Positions 10,951 to 23,296 of a stretch of 64,000 nt of DNA are shown piece after piece. The notes under the pieces are model-generated. The model did not search any database, was not told the origin of the DNA, and saw only the letters and a list, made by a program, of their open reading frames with translations. Made by a program: the position numbers and the translations under genes. Source of the DNA: Calliphora vicina (Eukaryota > Arthropoda > Insecta > Diptera > Calliphoridae); assembly GCF_958450345.1 (NCBI RefSeq), contig NC_088784.1, positions 73,309,747-73,373,746 on the forward strand. The letters are read 5' to 3'. Positions within the stretch are counted from its first letter, which is position 1. Each line of letters starts with the position of its first letter.

Positions 10951-12247
10951 AACAAGTAAGAGTGCTATATTCGGCTGTGCCGAATTTTATATACCCTTCA
11001 CCAAATTATACTTAAAAATTTTAAATATTTTTAGGTAAACAAAATTTAATTTTGTTTTTTGAATTTTTTGGAAAAAAAAATTTTTCGATTGTTATTTTAT
11101 TTTTTTTTTTTTTCAAATTTAAAATTTTTTTTTTTTTAAATTTAAAAAATTTTTTTTTTAAATTTTAAAATTTTTTTTTTTTAAATTTTAAATTTTTTTT
11201 TTTTAAATTTTAAAAATTTTTTTTTTGTTTTTTCATTTTTTTTTTTTTTTTAAAAATTCGGGTTCAAAATTTTTTTCCCGATTTTGACCCATTGTAGGTC
11301 CAACTTACTATGGTCTTATATACGTCGTTGCAAATGTCTTTGAAATATCTATCATTAGATATCCATATTGTCTATATTAATGTCTTAGTAATCCAGATAT
11401 AGGTAAAACAAGTAAGAGTGCTATATTCGGCTATGCCGAATCTTATATACCCTTCACCTTTGTTGTGGATGCATTATTATTTTTTATAATAAGTATATAG
11501 GTATGTATGTACATTGCCCACTTTCAGCTTACATCATCCTAAATTTATCAAGAACACAAAAAACAACAACAACGCCAAACGAAACAGAACACCAAAAGAA
11601 AAAACAAAAACAAAATACGCAAGGCAATAAAACCAACACACATCCAAACATACGTTTAATAATTAAACTTTAATTGTATAAAAAACAACAACAACGCCAA
11701 AAGAAACAAAACACAAAAGAAAAACAAAATACGCAAAGCATGCACATTCAAACATACGATTTGTTGATTTTTTGTCAAAAAAACCAACACACAACCAAAC
11801 AAAAGTTTAGTTGTATAAAAAACAACAACAACGCCAAAAGAAACAAAACACAAAAAAAAACAAAATACGCACATCCAAACATACGTTTTGTTGTTTTTTT
11901 GTCAAAAAAACCAACACACAACCAAACAAACGTTTAGTTGTATAAAAAACAACAACAACGCCAAAAGAAACAAAACACAAAAAAAAACAAAATACGCAAA
12001 GCTTGCACACCCAAGCATACGTTTTGTTGTTTTTTTGTCAAAGCATGCAATACATTGTGTTTTTTGATGAAATTTTCAGAGGTTGTCTCGGATTTTTGCT
12101 CATATCTCCGTTATTTATGGACGGATTTTGCTGATTTTAAATAGCAAAATTCTCGAAAGTATGTCTGACAGAATTGTTGAAGATTTGGATCCCGGAGATA
12201 TCTGGGGCCTTCAGAAAATTGATTTCAACAGACAGACAGACAGACAG

Positions 12248-12285
<38 letters not shown>

Positions 12286-12424
12286 GGACATGGCTTAATC
12301 GACTCCGCTATCTATAAGGATCCAGAATATATATACTTTATAGGGTCGGAAATGAAAAATGTAGAAATTACAAACGGAATGACAAACTTATATATACCCT
12401 TCTCACGAAGCTGAAGGGTATAAA
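10951..12424 (-). mobile_element. DINE-1-like family A element with internal minisatellite
   Basis: The 3' end (at the left) is AACAAGTAAGAGTGC plus the ATTCGGCTGTGCCGAAT hairpin. An internal second start (AACAAGTAAGAGTGC at about 11409) suggests one copy inserted in or recombined with another. A roughly 128-bp minisatellite occupies 11562-12060. The 5' tail with GACTCCGCTATCTATAAGGA, TATATACTTTATAGGGTCGG and TATATACCCTTCTCACGAAG closes at 12424. Confidence 0.75.
11562..12060. repeat. Four-copy minisatellite, about 128-bp unit
   Basis: Units start at 11562, 11684, 11821 and 11948, each with AACAACAACAACGCCAAA, then a Lys/Asn/Gln-coding A-rich part, ACATACG and a GTTTAGTTGTATAAAA end. Unit lengths are about 122, 137 and 127 bp plus a partial fourth. 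Because the unit lacks frequent stops, it makes spurious frames on both strands. Confidence 0.9.
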
Positions 12425-12426
12425 AA

Positions 12427-12930
<504 letters not shown>

Positions 12931-12935
12931 AATAA

Positions 12936-13439
12936 TATCATAATATTAATAGGCAAGTCGATTTCTTTAGACCCCTTTTACTCTCACATTATACATTCAA
13001 TTTGGTCAAGAAATATACCATTTTAAAGGGAGTTAGGAGTTATAAGCGTTTAAAGATGTTACTAACACATATGCAAAAACGTGTACATGTGAACCTTAAG
13101 CTAAAAAGTAAACAAAGCAATGCGTGTTTACCCAATTTGTTGTTGTAAATTAATAAGAGAAACAGTTAAACAGTATTGATTTCGCTCTGTTTTAAGTGAG
13201 AGTTGTTATAGAAAACAAAGAAGAAGACTTTAGTAATTTAAATTCGCTTTAATAAATATATTTTGAAGGTGTTTTTTTTTATTTTCTAACTCCCATATGT
13301 ATAAACAATTTTTAAATTTATCAAAGGTTTATAAAACCAAATTTCTATCCAAAATTTGTTTTATAAACCTTTGACAAATTTAAAAAACTGTTTATAAATA
13401 TGTAAATTGTAGATAAGTAAAAAGTTATTTTATAATATG
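12936..13439. other. Noncoding stretch with a strong hairpin at 13301-13396
   Basis: No gene seen. Left arm ATAAACAATTTTTAAATTTA... (13301-13343) pairs with the right arm ending ...AAATTTAAAAAACTGTTTAT (13350-13396), including AAAGGTTTATAAAAC against GTTTTATAAACCTTT, around a loop of only a few bases. Confidence 0.7.
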
Positions 13440-14366
13440 TGCAGAACTATAATTGTGACGATTTTCAACGGTTTATCACTGCATGAAGTTTAATGAAAAA
13501 TGGGACGGATCTGAAAAAATGGTGAGTCGCCTCCCATACAAAGTAAATAGTTATTTCTAAATATTTTGTGAACTATAATTGCAAGATTCTTCAAACTTAG
13601 TCTAAATGGCTCTTTTATAAATTTGCATAGTTTCGCTGAAATTGTTCGGGATTGGAATAGTGGGCGTGACACACCATATACAAAGTATATGTAATTAATT
13701 TCTAATATCTGTAGAACTATAATTGTAAAAGTGTTTAAACTTTTAGCGAATTAATTTCTTATTACTGTGCGGAGTTTAGCTGAATATAGACGGAATTAGA
13801 TTAGATGGCATAGCACCCAAAATGGGAGAGGTCGGAAAAGGATGTGAGTCACCTCCCATACAAAGTAATAATTGCAAGGTTTTTCAAACTTTTTCCGCAT
13901 ATCTCTCTTACCATTTTACACAGACTGGCTGAAAATTGTTGGGATTGCATAGTGGTTATGGCGCAAAGTAAATAATTAATTTTGAATATCTTGAGAACTA
14001 TAATTCTAAAAGAAGTTAAACTCTGTATCTATCAATTTATTACCATTCTAAGGAGGTTAGCTAAAAACGAATTTATTCCTGATCCCTGTTCGAAGTTTAT
14101 CTAAGCATGATCGGCTTAGTAGGAATGACCCGTCCCTTATAAAGGAAAGTTAAAGTAAAGCTTGATATTTATATAAAAGGTTTAAAAATGGGTGGGATCA
14201 GAGTAGTGGAGTAGTATCTCCCATACAAAATTAGTTAGTTATTTCGAATATCAAGTGAACTGTAATTAAGAGATTCTCAAATTTTGTATGTGTTATTTTC
14301 GTATTTCCATTCATATTTTTTAATTTTACTAGGGTAGGGGTAGCGAAGTGCACCGGGTTATGCTAG
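13440..14366 (+). mobile_element. Helitron-like 3' part with internal degenerate tandem repeats
   Basis: Ends GTGCACCGGGTTATGCTAG followed by T, the CTAG-3' terminus of canonical Helitrons. Upstream are about five degenerate copies of a roughly 180-bp unit marked by CCTCCCATACAAAGTAA, GAACTATAATTG and TTCAAACTT. Such internal repeats are common in nonautonomous Helitrons. The 5' TC end was not located. Confidence 0.55.
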
Positions 14367-14504
14367 TTATTATAAAAACTTGTTAAATAATTCTATCACA
14401 TATTGTATATGTTTGTTTTATACATATTTTATTGTATATCCACAAAAATGACACATACGATACTATAACACGTTAAATATTTAGCAAAAATGGATATACA
14501 ACAA

Positions 14505-14899
14505 AATTGCATCACAATATCTCAGAAATTATAAGAGATATAGATCTGGCGATCGAACAGATCGATATATCTAAGAATTTTACCCCAGAAAATGGTCTTA
14601 ACTTATTTTTGTGATATACATGAAGATAACTTCGGGACGACGAAATGTCTGAGATATAAGGATAAAACAAGGACAACCTCGATTTTTGGCATATTTTTAT
14701 CGACAATATGGATATCTAATGATAGATATTTCAAAGTAATTTGCAACGACGTATGTATATAAGCCCTTAGTAAGTTGGACCTACAATGGGTCAAAACCGA
14801 GAAAAAAATTTTAATTTAATTTTTTTTTGCTAAAGTTTAATTTTGTGAAGGATATATAAGATACGGCACTGCCGAGTATAGCTCTCTTAATTGTTTGTG
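14505..14899 (+). mobile_element. DINE-1-like family A element, truncated
   Basis: Contains GACAACCTCGATTTTTGGC, ATATGGATATCTAATGATAG, TAAGTTGGACCTACAATGGG and the 3' end with a degenerate hairpin CGGCACTGCCG, then AGCTCTCTTAATTG. The 5' tail is replaced by unrelated sequence. Confidence 0.65.
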
Positions 14900-16390
14900 T
14901 TATTTTTTACAATTTCAAGTTTAATCGGGCTTAAAAAAAGCACCCTTTATACGAAGAAAAATCGTCCTAGAAATTTAAGTAAACATGTATGCGGTTGCAT
15001 TTGGTGTTAGTTCATATACGTACATACTGATTACTATTTAAATAAATAATGCAATATAAAGTAATTTATAGTGTAAACTATAATAATGACATCATGATGT
15101 GAAAATCGACAGTTGTGTTTGGTGTCATAAACAAATTAAGGATTTGAGGACACAGAGAAAGTAAAGAAAACTATAATGACTATTAATTAACTAATACATA
15201 CGTAAACTTTAAACTTTTTTAATTTATTAAATGTTACAATTTAATATTTTTGTAAAAAAAAAAAAAGTAATATGGAACTTAACTTACCATGGTGAGCTCT
15301 GTAAATGGGTTTTAAAATACCACAAATGTGGTAACATATTCATGTTGGTAACAATGTTGGTTGGTTGCTAGTTTTCAAATGTTTTCTATTCACGCAAACA
15401 CTCTCATATGTGAACAAAACACACACACCTACACTCTCCAAATACAGAATTTGTAGTAAAAGTTGTTTCACTATGTTGTTTTTAATGAGCTTAAGCTCGT
15501 AAACACAAAAAATGTTAGATACAAATAGATAAATTCAAAGTAGAATGTCATTCTCCAATCCTTACACTGACACAAACTCACACTCATACGCTCAATTTCA
15601 CAACCTGGACTAAACAAATCAGTTAATTCACTCTCACTTGCAGTCACTTTTAATACACATTCTCCAAATTCCTTTCAATAGTTTTCTTACGATTATTTTT
15701 TGCTGTTTTTGTTTTTACTACTCTTTGCTTAAGTAAGAATCACTGGAAACTCTTTTTAAACTCATTTCCAAAAACAAAACGAAACACCAACAAATTTTGT
15801 TAGAAAAACAACAAAACAAAATAAAATAAAAAATCCAAGAGAAGACAAGAGAATCGTATAGTATCGAACTGAATTGAATCAAATTGAACTAAAACAAAAT
15901 ATCTAGATTAGAATGAAAAACAACAATTATTTTGGTCAACACTGACGATGATGACGACGACGACTACGACAACACGAAGAACACAACCGTTCGACAAGAG
16001 TTTCATAATTTAACTTTTTATATTTTTATTTGAAAAAATTCATTGAAATCAGAAATGGTGCCACAAAAGCAATTCATACGTTAAACAAAATAAAAAAAGA
16101 AAATAGGCAGGCGAATGAATGAAAATTCACTATACAGCATTTTCTTTCAGTTTTACTTTTTTTTTTCTCCATTTTTTCATTATTTTGTCGTCTATGTAAA
16201 TTTATTAAATACACGAATCTACAGTGGTGCAAAATGAAGCAATTAATTAAAAACTATGAACTTTGAATTGAACAGTTAAGAGAATTTTGTTTAGTTTTCG
16301 AAATATTCATTATAAATATTAGTTATGCCCACTGTTCTGATGCCACACAGTGGGAAAATTCCAAGAAAAAGTGAATATATATCTGAAATC
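14900..16390. other. Noncoding region with CA-rich simple sequence
   Basis: No coding region recognised. 15370-15680 is rich in ACACTC/CACACA motifs and 15940-15975 has a GACGATGACGACGAC run. Such single-copy-looking CA-rich DNA can flank fly genes, but no exon could be assigned. Confidence 0.45.
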
Positions 16391-16395
16391 TCAGT

Positions 16396-16811
16396 GTATT
16401 CTGCCCTATTCACAAGAAAGGAGACTCCCCTACCCTTGGCATCAACTACCGACGTATAAGTCTCATCTCCATTGCATACAAAATACTTTCTAGCGTAATA
16501 TGTGAACGATTGAATCCATACACTAACAACCTGATAGGAAAGTATCAGTGCGGTTAAGTAAGTCCACCATAGACCAGATATTCACACTACGCCAAACCCT
16601 GGAAAAGACCAAAGAAGAACAAATCGACACCCAATATCTATTTGTCGTCTATAAAGCTGCATTCGATAGCCCAATAAGAGAAAAGTTTTATACCGTCATG
16701 GCTGAGCTTGGTATTCCTGCAAAGATCGTCCGGCTTTGCATAATGAAGCTGAAAAATATCCAAAGCGCCGCACAGTGGTATGAGAAAAAAAAGATGGAAA
16801 TAAATCTGTAA
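16396..16811 (+). pseudogene. Non-LTR retrotransposon reverse-transcriptase fragment
   Basis: Reads NYRRISLISIAYKILSSVI, CERLNPYTNNLIGKYQCG, then STIDQIFTLRQTLEKTKEEQ, DTQYLFVVYKAAFDSPI and MAELGIPAKIVRLC. This is the RT finger/palm region of an insect LINE (NYRGISLL...YQCGFR...STIDQIFTLRQ...DFKAAFDS). The FADD-type catalytic block downstream is missing, and there is a frameshift near 16550. Confidence 0.85.
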
Positions 16812-17074
16812 CTTCTACACCCTTAGTCCAGTTTAAACGAAATTTCACATGCGCAAAGAGGAAGTGTTGTTGAGTTTAAGTTTTGAACTCGGACCTCATG
16901 ACCCACCACGAGCGGGACCAGAGGTCCCTAAAGTAGGACACCACGGGTATGTTCAATTTTAAAAATGATCATATTTCTTCGTTTGTGTTCCGATTTCAAA
17001 AAACTTACATATCGATGGCTTAATATAAAAAGGCCCTAACACGTGTTTTTTTTGTACGTACTATACGCCGACGT

Positions 17075-17240
17075 AGATGTAGTCTAGCGCATTAAAGTCC
17101 AATGAATGTGTTGGCTCGGACACATTTGGCGAATGGATAATGACGCTCCAGCTCTTAAGGCATACATGGAAGGGCGGCCCAATTTCCGTTGGAATGGCTA
17201 GGTGCAACAAGATATGAAAACACTTGGTGTCCAATAGAAT
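17075..17240 (+). pseudogene. LINE C-terminal fragment, probably the same element
   Basis: With a frameshift, resembles RLRWLGHIWRMD...ALKAYMEGRPNFRWNG...QDMKTLGV, a C-terminal sequence that follows the RT domain in several insect non-LTR elements. It lies 270 bp past the RT fragment, consistent with one LINE that lost its middle. Confidence 0.55.
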
Positions 17241-17455
17241 ATTTGAAATTGCACTTAACAGACAAATATCATCTACTTCCCAATAAGCACCCAACAAATT
17301 TAAATTCAAGTATTGGATTGGAATTGGATTGAATTTCAGCACCCTTTTCAAATATTTTTAACGTTATAAAATGTTCAAACATATTTTAAAATTTTTCTTT
17401 TCTTGTCAAGCTAAAGAAAGGAATAAAATATGTAAAAAACAGAAGAAGTGAGATC

Positions 17456-18155
17456 GAAAAAACCTTAACACGCGTTTTTTCTTAAAACTTTTAACCCAAG
17501 AATTTTTTGATTTTTTTATCAAATTACCTTTGAAAAGTATGTCAGTTATTATGTTTATTGTCAATTATGTTAATTTGTTGTTAATCTGATTAAAAAGTGC
17601 TTGCTAAAATTATTAAATATTTTCAACAAAACCCAACTTCGTCCTACAAAAAGTTGGCCAAACAATTAAAGGTCTGCCGTCAAACTGATTCCAATGTTAT
17701 TAAACACTATCGGGAGAACTTGTCCGTTGATAGAGAACCTGGTTCAGGTAGAAGTTATGGTCAACATGAAGTTCCTAAAGCCAAAAAATAAAAATCATTT
17801 CCAAATGGGCTTCCAACACCTTCGGTAGGAAAGCAGCCCGGTTAGGTCAGTACTCGGACTATTTGGTACGAAAAATTAAAGCCAATGCAGGTTTAAAAGC
17901 ATACAAGGCTCAAAAAGTTCTTGAAAGGAACTCTGCTAAAAATTAAGAGGCCAAAGACAGAGCACGGAAATTGAAGTAAAATTTTATACAAAAAATATAC
18001 CTGCTGCATAATAGGTGACGAAATGTACGTATGGAAAATTTTGTCGCACCTTCTGGGTCAATTTTTTTTATCGAGGGAATGTTGAAGAATAGTTTAGAAC
18101 CCAAAAGCAGACAAAATTTTCCAAAAAGGCCTTGGTATGGCAAGCATGCTGTGGT
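17456..18155 (+). pseudogene. DD37D-like Tc1/mariner transposase, 5' half
   Basis: A terminal sequence CCTTAACACGCGTTTTTT at 17463 is matched at about 44873 in the minus-strand copy. The frame begins AKIIKYFQQNPTSSYKKLAK (HTH), then LSVDREPGSGRS, frameshifts and stops, a decayed first-Asp block GDEMYV near 18015, and KKALVWQAC near 18140. The C-terminal half is gone. Confidence 0.75.
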
Positions 18156-18295
18156 GTAACAGCATTTTCTATGGAAAATCTTTAGTTTAACTGTCTTTCC
18201 TATAGAAAATATTCTATATAACAGTATTTTCTTTAACAAATATTCATTATAACAATATTTTCTATAGAAATCTTTGAATATAACAGTAGATGAGT
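18155..18295. repeat. Short degenerate tandem repeat
   Basis: About four copies of a 30-40-bp unit built on AACAGTATTTTCTATAGAAA, starting where the transposase fragment ends. Confidence 0.7.
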
Positions 18296-18339
18296 TGCAA
18301 TGCAAAAATAGGCTAATACGAAATTAAATTAAAATTTTT

Positions 18340-18870
18340 AATTTTAGTTCTAGGCAGATCTTTGAATTAATTAATTGAATTTGAGATTAATTCACTAAAA
18401 TCTTGATTCGGAATTTTAAAAAGTCAGCCATTCATTCCATAAATTCATCCCCAATATCAAATTCTTTAGCTCAATTCATAGGATTTTATTTAAATAGAAT
18501 TAATTCATAGCAGAATTCATTCATCCTTTGAATGATTCTATTTTTGTTGATTCAATTCATATATAAATTGAATTAAAATATATTTTCTTTATTCAGTTTT
18601 GTTTTTCTTTTAATTATTTACAAAACGAATTGAAACAATTGACTTAAGCCTTTTTGTAATAGATTGGAATTGATGACAAATTTAATCATTCAATACATTT
18701 TTAAAGCTATTTTGTAATGGATTTGAATTCAAGAAAATTTTAATGGGGAATTAATTCTATAAAGAATTAATTCTATAAAGAATTAATTCTCCAAGGAATG
18801 AATTCAATACATTTGAAGTACAAAGGAATTAAGTCTATGAATTAATTCATAATGAATTCGTTAACGGATT
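18340..18870. repeat. AT-rich interspersed repeat (GAATTAATTCAT type)
   Basis: Shares order and wording with 26060-26470 (ATTAATTAAATTTGAG-like, AAAATCTTGATTCGG, GTCAGCCATTCATTCCATAA, CCCAATATCAAATTC, TTTAGCTCAATTC). In the second place it is the interior of a hAT-like MITE, so this is probably a relic of the same family without recognisable ends. Confidence 0.55.
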
Positions 18871-19839
18871 GGTTAAGAGTTGAAATTTATATTGATTTCG
18901 AAAATGGAATTATGAATTCCATTTGCTCTTACGATGGATAAAGTACTATTTAAATATTATTTTTATACCGAACTAATTACTCGTTTTCTATCCCTTCTCT
19001 AAACGTTAGCCGACTTTGGTCATATTATCAGCATTTGGATTTTAGATGACGGAGAATATTTTTGAAATTGGGAGCATGTTCTACGAACATTTCAGCAAAA
19101 ATTGATTTCGACATTTCGGAAATTCAAAAATATGTGGGAAAGTTGTTAAGAATTGTTTTGCATCCATACAAATTGACCTACCCCAGCAGTTTAAATGTTC
19201 AAGTGTTAAGAATCCCTTACAACGAATTCTGTAGAAGCTGTAATGACGATGAAGAGCATACTACTGAACCTGATACGTAGAGTACTTGGTCAACAAAAAC
19301 TTATTTACAAAACCTGTATATCTAGTGGTGATTTGGGTAAGATTCACATCTTCATGAAAACAACAGGATGACTGTTGAATGACGGCGGCCAAGAAACATA
19401 GGACCTGGACACGAATTCCTGATTCTTTGGAAAATGCTGATATGCTGCCTTCACACCATCCACAACAACTTGGTGTCCTTTCCAAAATCACCTTGTGATT
19501 TCCTTGTGTTTGCTGTAACAGTTTTTAATTATCCTTTTTCCACATTTTTCTATTCTTAGTTTTACTGTTAAACGTTACAAGTTGTTTTTTATTAAACAAA
19601 AGAAAAAAAACCGAAACGATACGAATCACGATTATATTTTGCATGTCAGTGTAACAGTGTAACACACACATACAAACAGACACATACACATACATACATA
19701 CTCAACAAATACATAAATAAGTATTACAACAAAATAAAATTATAAACAAACGACCTTTCGCAAATGATGTGTTTGTTGCTATTCTTGCTGTTGTTTCATT
19801 ATACCCAGCAGTTCTTGGTGACTGTTCCGAACTAGTGAT
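18871..19839. other. Noncoding stretch; CA/TACA simple repeat
   Basis: No gene supported. A CACACATACAAACAGACACA simple-sequence run lies at about 19660-19705. Confidence 0.5.
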
Positions 19840-20560
19840 TTTATCCATCACTTAGGGTGACATCTAGTTACTAGGTAGTCACGTGACTAGTTATTTTAAC
19901 ACGTAAATATCCTAAGACTGTCTGATAGCAGATCGAAAGTTGGCAACGCATTGGATTCACATACCGGTTACATAAAGTTACCTTACTAGCTACCAAACTA
20001 ATTGATCATAACTAGTTATTTTAACATGTCAGGGAGCAAATTAACATCAAATAGTCAGTTAAAAAGACATCTCATAGACAATTCAATAATCGATTGCTTG
20101 TAAACAAACCTTCCTCTGATAACTTTCCAATACTTTCTAGGTTACTTAGAGACTTTAGTAAAGTGACAATTGACTTCACGCTAGATCAATATACTTAAGC
20201 AAAAAGAAAATAAACTGTATGAGAATTATATCAATACAATTTGTATAAAATCAAAGAAGTGCTGTACAAAATAAACGTTTAAAGTAACTACATTTTAGAT
20301 TACTTAGAGACACTAAAGTGACAACTGACTTCATGCTAGATTACATGGGATATATAAAGTAACCAATGGACTTTTCCCTTTACTACAAAGAGCATATACG
20401 TGTCAAACGACCCAAAATATATAAATTGGAGTCAGCTAAGTGATTAGACATTAGTGAAAATTACTGTCTAAAAGGGGATACATTGACCACTTGCTTAACT
20501 ACTTGGTAGATTAAATTTAGAGTATACTGTGTGTCTGTTACAACTGAATTACAATTGGGA
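19840..20560. repeat. Unclassified repeat region with internal duplication
   Basis: GTTACTTAGAGACTTTAGTA followed by GTGACAATTGACTTCACGCT (about 20142-20184) recurs as ATTACTTAGAGACACTAAAG and GTGACAACTGACTTCATGCT (about 20300-20340). ACTAGTTATTTTAACA also recurs near 19888 and 20010. Ends were not identified. Confidence 0.45.
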
Positions 20561-21055
20561 TCGCTTTCGCCAATCGACTGTCAATAGTTCGCATTTATTT
20601 TTTAAGTTTAACTCAAAAAATTAAAAAGTATTGTTATTTTTGTTACAACAACGCTAAATTAGGATACAAATTAGAGGACCTTCAGGGATAGCAGCAAAAT
20701 TATGAGATTTTTTTCACTGTCGTCGGTAGTTGTGGTCCCAATTGTAATCAAACTATTAGTAGTGTTTATATTTTTACCGTTAACTGCACAACATGTGTTT
20801 TTTTTTTTTTGGTTTGTTTGTGTGAGAGTTTGCAGGACTGGGAGAACAAACTCAATAATAAAGAACCGCCAAAAACCCACAAACTTTCTATTGTATGAGC
20901 AGACTTGCCGTACTGAGGGATTTGTCATGAAAGTTAGAGACAACACCATTGATATTAACTTTTATTTTGCAATGATTGCAAGAAAAATAAAAATGTATTT
21001 AAGTGAATCAGAAAAACTTTATACATTTTTTATTCTATACAAAATATGTCAGCTA
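20561..21055. other. Noncoding stretch
   Basis: Frames on both strands overlap here, including one beginning with a hydrophobic leader at 20702, but neither shows a recognisable domain. Confidence 0.4.
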
Positions 21056-21293
21056 TTCACCCCTATAGCGAATCAATATTTCACATGAAATATGTTCCTT
21101 TTCCCCATTTTTCATTCATAAACTTTGTTCATGTTGTGAAATCTTTAGATGGAATTTTGTAAACAATAAACAGCTGTTACGAGCAAAATCAACTATTGTG
21201 AATAAAAAGTTCAGGGGAATATCACGATAGAAATTTTCCCTTCGAGGGAAATGGATATTTTATGGCAACATAAATTTCACATGTTTTTCACGA
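21056..21293. mobile_element. MITE, TCACCCCTATCG family, copy 1
   Basis: Matches the complete copy at 54012-54273 in TTCACCCCTAT, GCGAATCAATATTTCACATG, AAATCAACTATTGTGAAT, TATCACGATAG and TTCCCTTCGAGGGAAATG. The right terminus is degraded. Confidence 0.7.
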
Positions 21294-21427
21294 TTATCTT
21301 TTCTAAATAATTTATTTTCAACAGTTATTTTGGTTAAACTGTACAGCGAAAAAGATAAGTGAAAAAATAACACTGTGCTAGTTGAAAAAACTGTCAAGCG
21401 GGGTACCCGGTGGGTTAATACTAATAT

Positions 21428-21748
21428 GGTTACGCTGAATTCAGTGGTGCTAACCGTTTTTTAGGTTAGCTCGTATTTTAGTTTTAAAAACCAAAAATTT
21501 CGAAATTTTTTTAAAAAATTATTTTTTTTTGCCAAATTTATATATCTAAAACGACTGCGAGGATTATAAACGCGTTAAGCCTTTCTAAAAGATAATTTCA
21601 TTGCGGAATTTCGGTTTTTTCAGCTTATTCAAGAAACTAAACAGTTTTTGAATTACGCGAATATATGTTGCGCAACCTCCTCCATTTTCGAAATAACGGT
21701 ATATCTCGAAAATACGAGCTAATCTAAGAACACTGAATTCAGCGTACC
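21428..21748. mobile_element. MITE with GGTTACGCTGAATTCAGTG ends
   Basis: Left GGTTACGCTGAATTCAGTG is mirrored by CACTGAATTCAGCGTACC at the right. TTAGGTTAGCTCGTATTTT is mirrored by AAAATACGAGCTAATCTAA. The unit is about 320 bp with no coding capacity; the target duplication is unclear. Confidence 0.65.
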
Positions 21749-21890
21749 CGAATTAGTTTAAGCTACTGGATGCCTTTCTCGACAGAAAAAAGTGTCAATT
21801 TCGTGCACAGTGTAATTAAAACTTTTCAAAAAAAAACCATATGGACTTTCAAAAAAATAGCAAAAGCTCTGAAGATTCATCGTCACACTG

Positions 21891-23127
21891 CACGGTGGTA
21901 AATTCCGGCCAAATTTTTTTTTGTTTTTTTTAATTTTTCTTAACTCTTCAGAATATAAAGTATCATTATTATTTTTGCTATAAAGTAACTATGTGGCCAT
22001 TTATAGTGCTGTAAAGTCAAACGTTTTTTCTTGTCATTTTAATATTATAAAAATGTGATTTTTTTTACTTTTGAATCGAAGTATCCTGTGCTTTTTTTAA
22101 AAGTTTTTTTTTTGCAAATTAGCACATGTTTTTATAAAATAGTTAGCAGTTAACCATTCCATGTAGTTATAACGGAGTTTTTGCGTGTTCTTTTTATATA
22201 AAAGTGAAGTGATTAGGAACTAGTTTTAAATCTATAGAAACTAAATTAAAAAAAAGTTTGAAAGGCCAGAACAAATTAAATTGGGCTATTAGAGGTTAAG
22301 TGTAAATTACATCTAATACTATAAAGTATAAAGAGTAAGTACTATTAATTTCAGCTGCAATTATCTGCCATTCCAGTAACCAGAACGATTTCAGTACCTT
22401 CATATTTTAAAATTTTTTTTGGTATTTTTTTGGTCAATTTCAAAAATTATGTATGTTTGAGAGTTATTTTACGTCTATGCTGAATTGGCCAAACCATGTA
22501 TTTGTATGTCGAAATTTTTTCAATGGATCATTTTTTATTTTTAATTATAAACCAAATATAAGCCATGTACAAAAATTACATACTTTTTTCGATACTTTTA
22601 TAACATCAATGTTTATTTGGCCAACTCCTGTATGCAATTTCTAATATTTTTTGCGATGGATCTAGTGTGTTTTTCTTAAATGTACACCAAATTTAAAATT
22701 TTACATGAATAATCTAACTTTTCCGATAATTTCAAAACGTCCATGATTGTTTGGCCTAACCCTGTATATGTATTCCGAAATTTGTACGACCATTTTTTCA
22801 ATCACTTATGCTATTCTTAATTTTTGGACTAAATTTCAGGCATTTACATGAATAACCTAATTTTTTTCGATGCTTTTAAAACGTCCATGATTGTTTGGAC
22901 AAACCCTGTATATGTATCCGAAATTTGAATGACCAATTTTTTTTTTCGATTACATTTTTTATTCTTTATTTAGAACGTCCATGCTTTTTTGGAAAAACCC
23001 TATTTTTGAACATCGAAATATTTATCGATCGATCGGTTATATTAATCTTAATACAAATACAAAATTTCAAACATTTTTATGAAGAAATAAAGAAGTTATG
23101 TATTTTTGGCCGGAATTTACCACCGTG
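21891..23127. mobile_element. Transib-like element with 5-bp target duplication and internal repeats
   Basis: Inverted ends CACGGTGGTAAATTCCGGCC and GGCCGGAATTTACCACCGTG bound 1237 bp. CACTG is duplicated at 21886-21890 and 23128-23132, and removing the element restores the transposase frame. A CAC(G/A)GTG start with 5-bp duplication is typical of Transib elements. Inside are about five copies of a 95-145-bp unit marked by AACGTCCATGATTGTTTGG and CAAACCCTGTATATGTA. No transposase was recognised. Confidence 0.7.
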
Positions 23128-23296
23128 CACTGTTTCAAAAGCCATTAAACAGTATAAGGAAGACTTGAACATTTAAAGAAAACCTTTCCTGATATTGGTA
23201 AGGCAAAAGAAGTCGAACAACTCTTTCGAATAACACCGAACACTTATATCAGTAAAGCAGCTCGTAAAATTGAATGCTCTGATTCTTTTGTGCACG

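Noticed and set aside
11656..12144. Overlapping frames resembling repetitive proteins
   Set aside because: They arise from the 128-bp minisatellite, whose unit lacks stops, and exist on both strands.
17943..18305. 120-residue minus-strand frame
   Set aside because: It is antisense to a transposase relic and to the short tandem repeat that follows it.
20702..21088. 128-residue frame with a hydrophobic, signal-peptide-like start
   Set aside because: The rest is AT-driven composition, it runs into a MITE, and the complementary strand is also open.
22453..23176. Plus-strand frames in 22.4-23.2 kb
   Set aside because: They fall in the tandem repeats of the Transib-like element and share no transposase motif.
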